Below, in pieces: positions 59,715 through 64,000 of a stretch of DNA of 64,000 nucleotides. This stretch comes from Actinocorallia herbida (lineage in GTDB: Bacteria > Actinomycetota > Actinomycetes > Streptosporangiales > Streptosporangiaceae). The notes beneath the pieces were generated by a model. That model saw nothing but the letters and a program-made list of their open reading frames with translations. It was not told the origin of the DNA and ran no database searches. Made by a program: the position numbers and the translations under genes. Location: the NCBI RefSeq assembly GCF_003751225.1, contig NZ_RJKE01000001.1, positions 9,300,001-9,364,000 on the forward strand, in the 5' to 3' direction. The first letter of the stretch is position 1; each line of letters begins with the position of its first letter.

Positions 59715-60587
59715 TCAGCGCCCCAGCCAGCCGAGGAGCTCGGCGTTGAACGCGGCGGGCTTCTCCTCGTGCGGGAAGTGCCCGGCGTGGTCGATCGTCT
59801 TCCAGGTGTAATCGGCCTCGACGTACTGGCCGGAGCCCTGGGCGACCGAAGCGGGGAACGCGGGGTCTCGCGCCCCGTGCAGGTGCAAGGTGGGCGCATG
59901 GACGGGCGCGGCCATACGGTGCGCGTAACGCAGGCCGTCAGGACGCAGCACCGAGCGCAGGAACCACCTGTGGTACTCCTGCGAGCAGTGCGCGACGCCC
60001 GGGATCTGCACCGCGGCCCTGACCTGCCGGTCGGTGACCGGATCGGGCCATCCCGGCGACGACCAGCGCTCCAGCAGACGGGACGCGCGCGCCCCGTTGA
60101 ACTCCGTCAGCCGCCGCTCGGGCAGGAACGGCGCCTGGTTGAGCAGGGCCTGGAGCATCCACGGCGTGCGAGGGGCGCGGCGGACGCGCAGCGGGTGCGG
60201 CGCGGAGACCGCGACGAGCCGCTGCACCACCTTCGGGTGGTAGACCGCCATCGTCCAGGCCAGCAGGCCGCCCCAGTCGTGCCCGACGACCACCGCGTTG
60301 GCCTCGCCGAGGGCGCGCACCAGCCCTGCGGCGTCGCCCGCGAGGGTGACGAGGTCGTAACCGCGCGGCGGCTTGTCGCTCCCCCCGTACCCGCGCAGAT
60401 CGACGGCCGCGGCGCGGTATCCGGCCGCGGCCAGGGCCTCGAGCTGGTGGTGCCAGCTCCACCAGAACTCCGGGAAGCCGTGCAGCAGCAGCACGAGCGG
60501 GCCCTCGCCCTGCTCGGCCACGTGGAACCGGGTGCCCCCGGCGCTCACGTCCCGGTGCGTCCAGGGGCCTGGGATGTCAATGCTCAC
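59715..60587 (-). CDS. Alpha/beta hydrolase (epoxide-hydrolase-like)
   Basis: A 290-residue hydrolase: LLLHGFPEFWWSWHHQL (HGxP oxyanion motif), VDLRGYGGSDKP, and the nucleophile elbow VVVGHDWGGLLAW with Asp instead of Ser, the hallmark of epoxide hydrolases and haloalkane dehalogenases. The catalytic His is in TIDHAGHFPHEEKP. It lies between the holin-X-family gene (overlapping 11 bp) and DUF309, forming a small operon. Substrate unknown. Confidence 0.85.
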   Translation of the reverse strand: MSIDIPGPWTHRDVSAGGTRFHVAEQGEGPLVLLLHGFPEFWWSWHHQLEALAAAGYRAAAVDLRGYGGSDKPPRGYDLVTLAGDAAGLVRALGEANAVVVGHDWGGLLAWTMAVYHPKVVQRLVAVSAPHPLRVRRAPRTPWMLQALLNQAPFLPERRLTEFNGARASRLLERWSSPGWPDPVTDRQVRAAVQIPGVAHCSQEYHRWFLRSVLRPDGLRYAHRMAAPVHAPTLHLHGARDPAFPASVAQGSGQYVEADYTWKTIDHAGHFPHEEKPAAFNAELLGWLGR

Positions 60588-60975
60588 GGGTTCTCTTGAG
60601 CATCTTCACGCCGTCGGAGAGGGTCTCACGGGTGCGGCGCGCACCGTCGATCTTCTTGATCCGCAGCCAGCCGATGAGGATGAGCACCGCGGCGAGCAGC
60701 AGGTAGAGCGCGGCGACGAGGGCGAACGCGGCCCAGTGCCACATGCCGAGGCCGACCAGGGCATAGGCGAAGGCGATGGACAGCAGGATGACGATCATCC
60801 CGGCCATCAGGCCCGCGACGGCGAACAGCACGCCGCCTATCGCCGCCTTCTTGGCGTCGTCCTTGAGCTCGATCTTGGCGAGTTCGATCTCGGCGCGGAC
60901 GATCTTCTGGACATTGCCCGTGGCCGAGGCCACGAGTTCGCCCAGGCTCTGCTCCTCGACGTTCGATCGACCCAT
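60577..60975 (-). CDS. Actinobacterial holin-X/DUF membrane protein
   Basis: A 132-residue protein: SLGELVASATGNVQKIVRAEIELAKIELKDDAKKAAIGG is an amphipathic helix region; then two strong membrane helices (about 48-70 and 79-103), and a basic tail. This matches the phage-holin-X-like family (PF07332) widespread in actinobacterial chromosomes, not a real phage holin. Probably a membrane organiser. It starts at ATG 60975; the acs terminator lies directly upstream. Confidence 0.8.
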   Translation of the reverse strand: MGRSNVEEQSLGELVASATGNVQKIVRAEIELAKIELKDDAKKAAIGGVLFAVAGLMAGMIVILLSIAFAYALVGLGMWHWAAFALVAALYLLLAAVLILIGWLRIKKIDGARRTRETLSDGVKMLKRTREH

Positions 60976-61051
60976 GGGGACCCCCTACTGGACGGTGTGG
61001 AGCGCGTGGCGCCGCCGATCTTTCACCGATCGTATCCGGGTGGTCAGACAG

Positions 61052-61083
61052 CGGAGTGCCCCGGACCGATCCGGGGCACTCCG
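61052..61083 (-). terminator. Terminator after acs
   Basis: A perfect 14-bp stem, CGGAGTGCCCCGGA and its complement, with CCGA loop, just beyond the acs stop at 61092. Confidence 0.85.
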
Positions 61084-61091
61084 TGGTGATC

Positions 61092-63014
<1,923 letters not shown>

Positions 63015-63164
63015 GGGGTGCTCCTTAGTGCCGCGGTCATGCCCTGGGGACTTCCACTTAATCGGGGAGCCGGTGTGGGCTGTCAAGTACGGACTTACTT
63101 CAAGGTTTCCTTACAAATAGTACGTGACGCAGGACACGTCGCCTGCCTGTGTAACCTCTGCCCC

Positions 63165-63920
63165 GTGGACGACGCTCTTCTTCAAGTCTCTCTGCTTCCC
63201 GGCGTCGAGGAGGCCTGCGACACGGCCCGCCAAGCCGTCGACAGGCTTCGCGGGCACCGCGTCCTGCGGCGCAAGAGCACCGAGGTCTCGACCGAGTCGC
63301 TGCTGCGCGGCGCGCGAGCCTCGGCGGCGCTGGAAGGCGCCCAGGCGCACCTGGAGGAGGTGCGCGCCGGGCACGCCACGCATCCGCTGGTCCAGGGCGC
63401 GCTGCGGATCTCCGGCGAGATGGGGCCGCTCGGTGCGGCCTGGAAGACCGCGCCCCGGCAGGTCTTCGCGCGCCTCCACGTCCTCGCGGCCCGTGACGTC
63501 GTCTCGTCCGACGAGCTGGGACGGCCCCGTAGCGAGGGGTCTCCTTCCGCCAGCGAGGTGGCGGCCCGCCTCGACGCGCTGAGCGACCTGCTCACGGGGA
63601 AGTCCAAGGCGCCCGCCGTGGTGGTCTCCGCCATCGTCCACGGGGAACTGCTCGCCCTTCGGCCGTTCGGCTCGGCCGACGGCCTCGTCGCGCGCGCCGC
63701 GGCCCGGCTGACGCTCATCGACCGCGGTCTCGACCCCAAGGCGCTGGTCTCCCCCGAGGTCGGGCACATGGAACTCGAGGCGGAGTACCGCAAGGCCTTC
63801 GACGGCTACCTGTCCGGGACCGGAGAGGGCGTCGCCGAGTGGATCAAGCACTGCGCCGACGCGGTCGTGCACGGCGCACGGGACTCCCAGACGCTCTGCG
63901 AGGCCATGCAGCGCGGCTGA
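63165..63920 (+). CDS. Degenerate Fic-like protein
   Basis: A 251-residue helical protein. ARASAALEGAQ (about 47-57) matches the Fic inhibitory motif (S/T)xxxE(G/N). Later VVVSAIVHGELLALRPFGSADGLVARAAARL (read in parts) aligns with the Fic core HxFxxGNGRxxR, but the catalytic His is Arg and GNGR is ADGL. So AMP transfer is unlikely, and the protein may bind nucleotides or have a structural role. GTG 63165 was chosen from the family-like start. Known in actinomycetes upstream of acs, as I recall, so possibly linked to acetyl-CoA synthetase control. Confidence 0.6.
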   Translation: MDDALLQVSLLPGVEEACDTARQAVDRLRGHRVLRRKSTEVSTESLLRGARASAALEGAQAHLEEVRAGHATHPLVQGALRISGEMGPLGAAWKTAPRQVFARLHVLAARDVVSSDELGRPRSEGSPSASEVAARLDALSDLLTGKSKAPAVVVSAIVHGELLALRPFGSADGLVARAAARLTLIDRGLDPKALVSPEVGHMELEAEYRKAFDGYLSGTGEGVAEWIKHCADAVVHGARDSQTLCEAMQRG

Positions 63921-64000
63921 ACCGGCTGTTCCGGGCCCTGGACGGGCGCGCGCCGGGAGGTGACGGGCGGCGTCTTCCGGATCGTGCTCGGTGACGCCAC
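63921..64000. other. Window end
   Basis: Eighty bases past the Fic-like stop. No start or motif seen; any gene there continues outside the window. Confidence 0.3.

Noticed and set aside
60577-60975. Holin-X protein as evidence of a prophage
   Set aside because: This family is common in actinobacterial chromosomes and no other phage genes are near.
63806-64000. Minus-strand frame at the right edge
   Set aside because: It overlaps the Fic-like gene for half its length and has no motif; most likely a shadow.

Overview
The window is high-GC DNA from a filamentous-type actinomycete. Supporting signs are a WblA-type WhiB regulator, a mycothiol-deacetylase-like PIG-L enzyme, a SAM-IV riboswitch, a MarP-like protease, PASTA-bearing penicillin-binding proteins, an actinomycete integrative and conjugative element (AICE), and frequent GTG starts with ATGA/GTGA/TGATG couplings. 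A Streptosporangiales/Thermomonosporaceae-like host is my inference; nothing here fixes the genus.

Layout. 1-6.6 kb: chromosomal genes: a PIG-L deacetylase cut by the window edge, a SAM-IV riboswitch with a class V aminotransferase, a PP2C phosphatase, a metallophosphoesterase whose start codon abuts a perfect parS palindrome, a NUDIX hydrolase, a small membrane protein and an orphan HflX-N-like protein. 6.66-22.25 kb: an AICE integrated in tRNA-Pro(CGG), bounded by a 52-bp perfect direct repeat. Its right half is the AICE core: regulators, an SCO3933-like protein, an FtsK/TraB translocase, spread proteins, a replication initiator, an excisionase and a tyrosine integrase. Its left half is cargo on the minus strand: a 2OG-oxygenase-like gene coupled to a HEPN/zinc-ribbon-like gene, and an AT-rich pair made of a protein kinase and a Swt1-HEPN-like protein. 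This cargo is the best candidate for an undescribed, probably defensive, system. Five copies of a 16-bp operator, GTCTAG-N4-CTAGAC or variants, mark a private regulon inside the element.

22.3-35.3 kb: conserved core: metallophosphoesterase, YqeY-like protein, two tandem bifunctional PBPs, wblA, two ArsA-like ATPases, an SPFH protein, DUF4177, RidA, NUDIX, MBL hydrolase and a Crp regulator. 35.4-42.8 kb: nitrate assimilation with molybdenum supply: a nitrate reductase fused to a CysJ-like flavoprotein, modC, modB, modA and a TOBE-domain regulator. 42.9-46.5 kb: class Ia ribonucleotide reductase nrdA-nrdB, preceded by a cobalamin riboswitch and two NrdR-like boxes. 46.6-48.2 kb: an ECF sigma factor with a YCII partner. 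48.6-51.2 kb: oleate hydratase and endonuclease III. 51.2-57.2 kb: a fused tandem histidine kinase, a convergent response regulator and a MacB/FtsX-type ABC pair. 57.3-64 kb: a NUDIX CoA-pyrophosphatase-like enzyme, the MarP-like protease, DUF309, an epoxide-hydrolase-like enzyme, a holin-X-family membrane protein, acetyl-CoA synthetase and a degenerate Fic-like protein.

Functional links: the mod genes supply molybdenum for the nitrate reductase. B12 and NrdR sites would silence the B12-independent RNR. In the AICE, Xis and Int handle excision and integration, the Rep protein copies the circle and the translocase moves it. All assignments come from reading the sequence; no database search was run.
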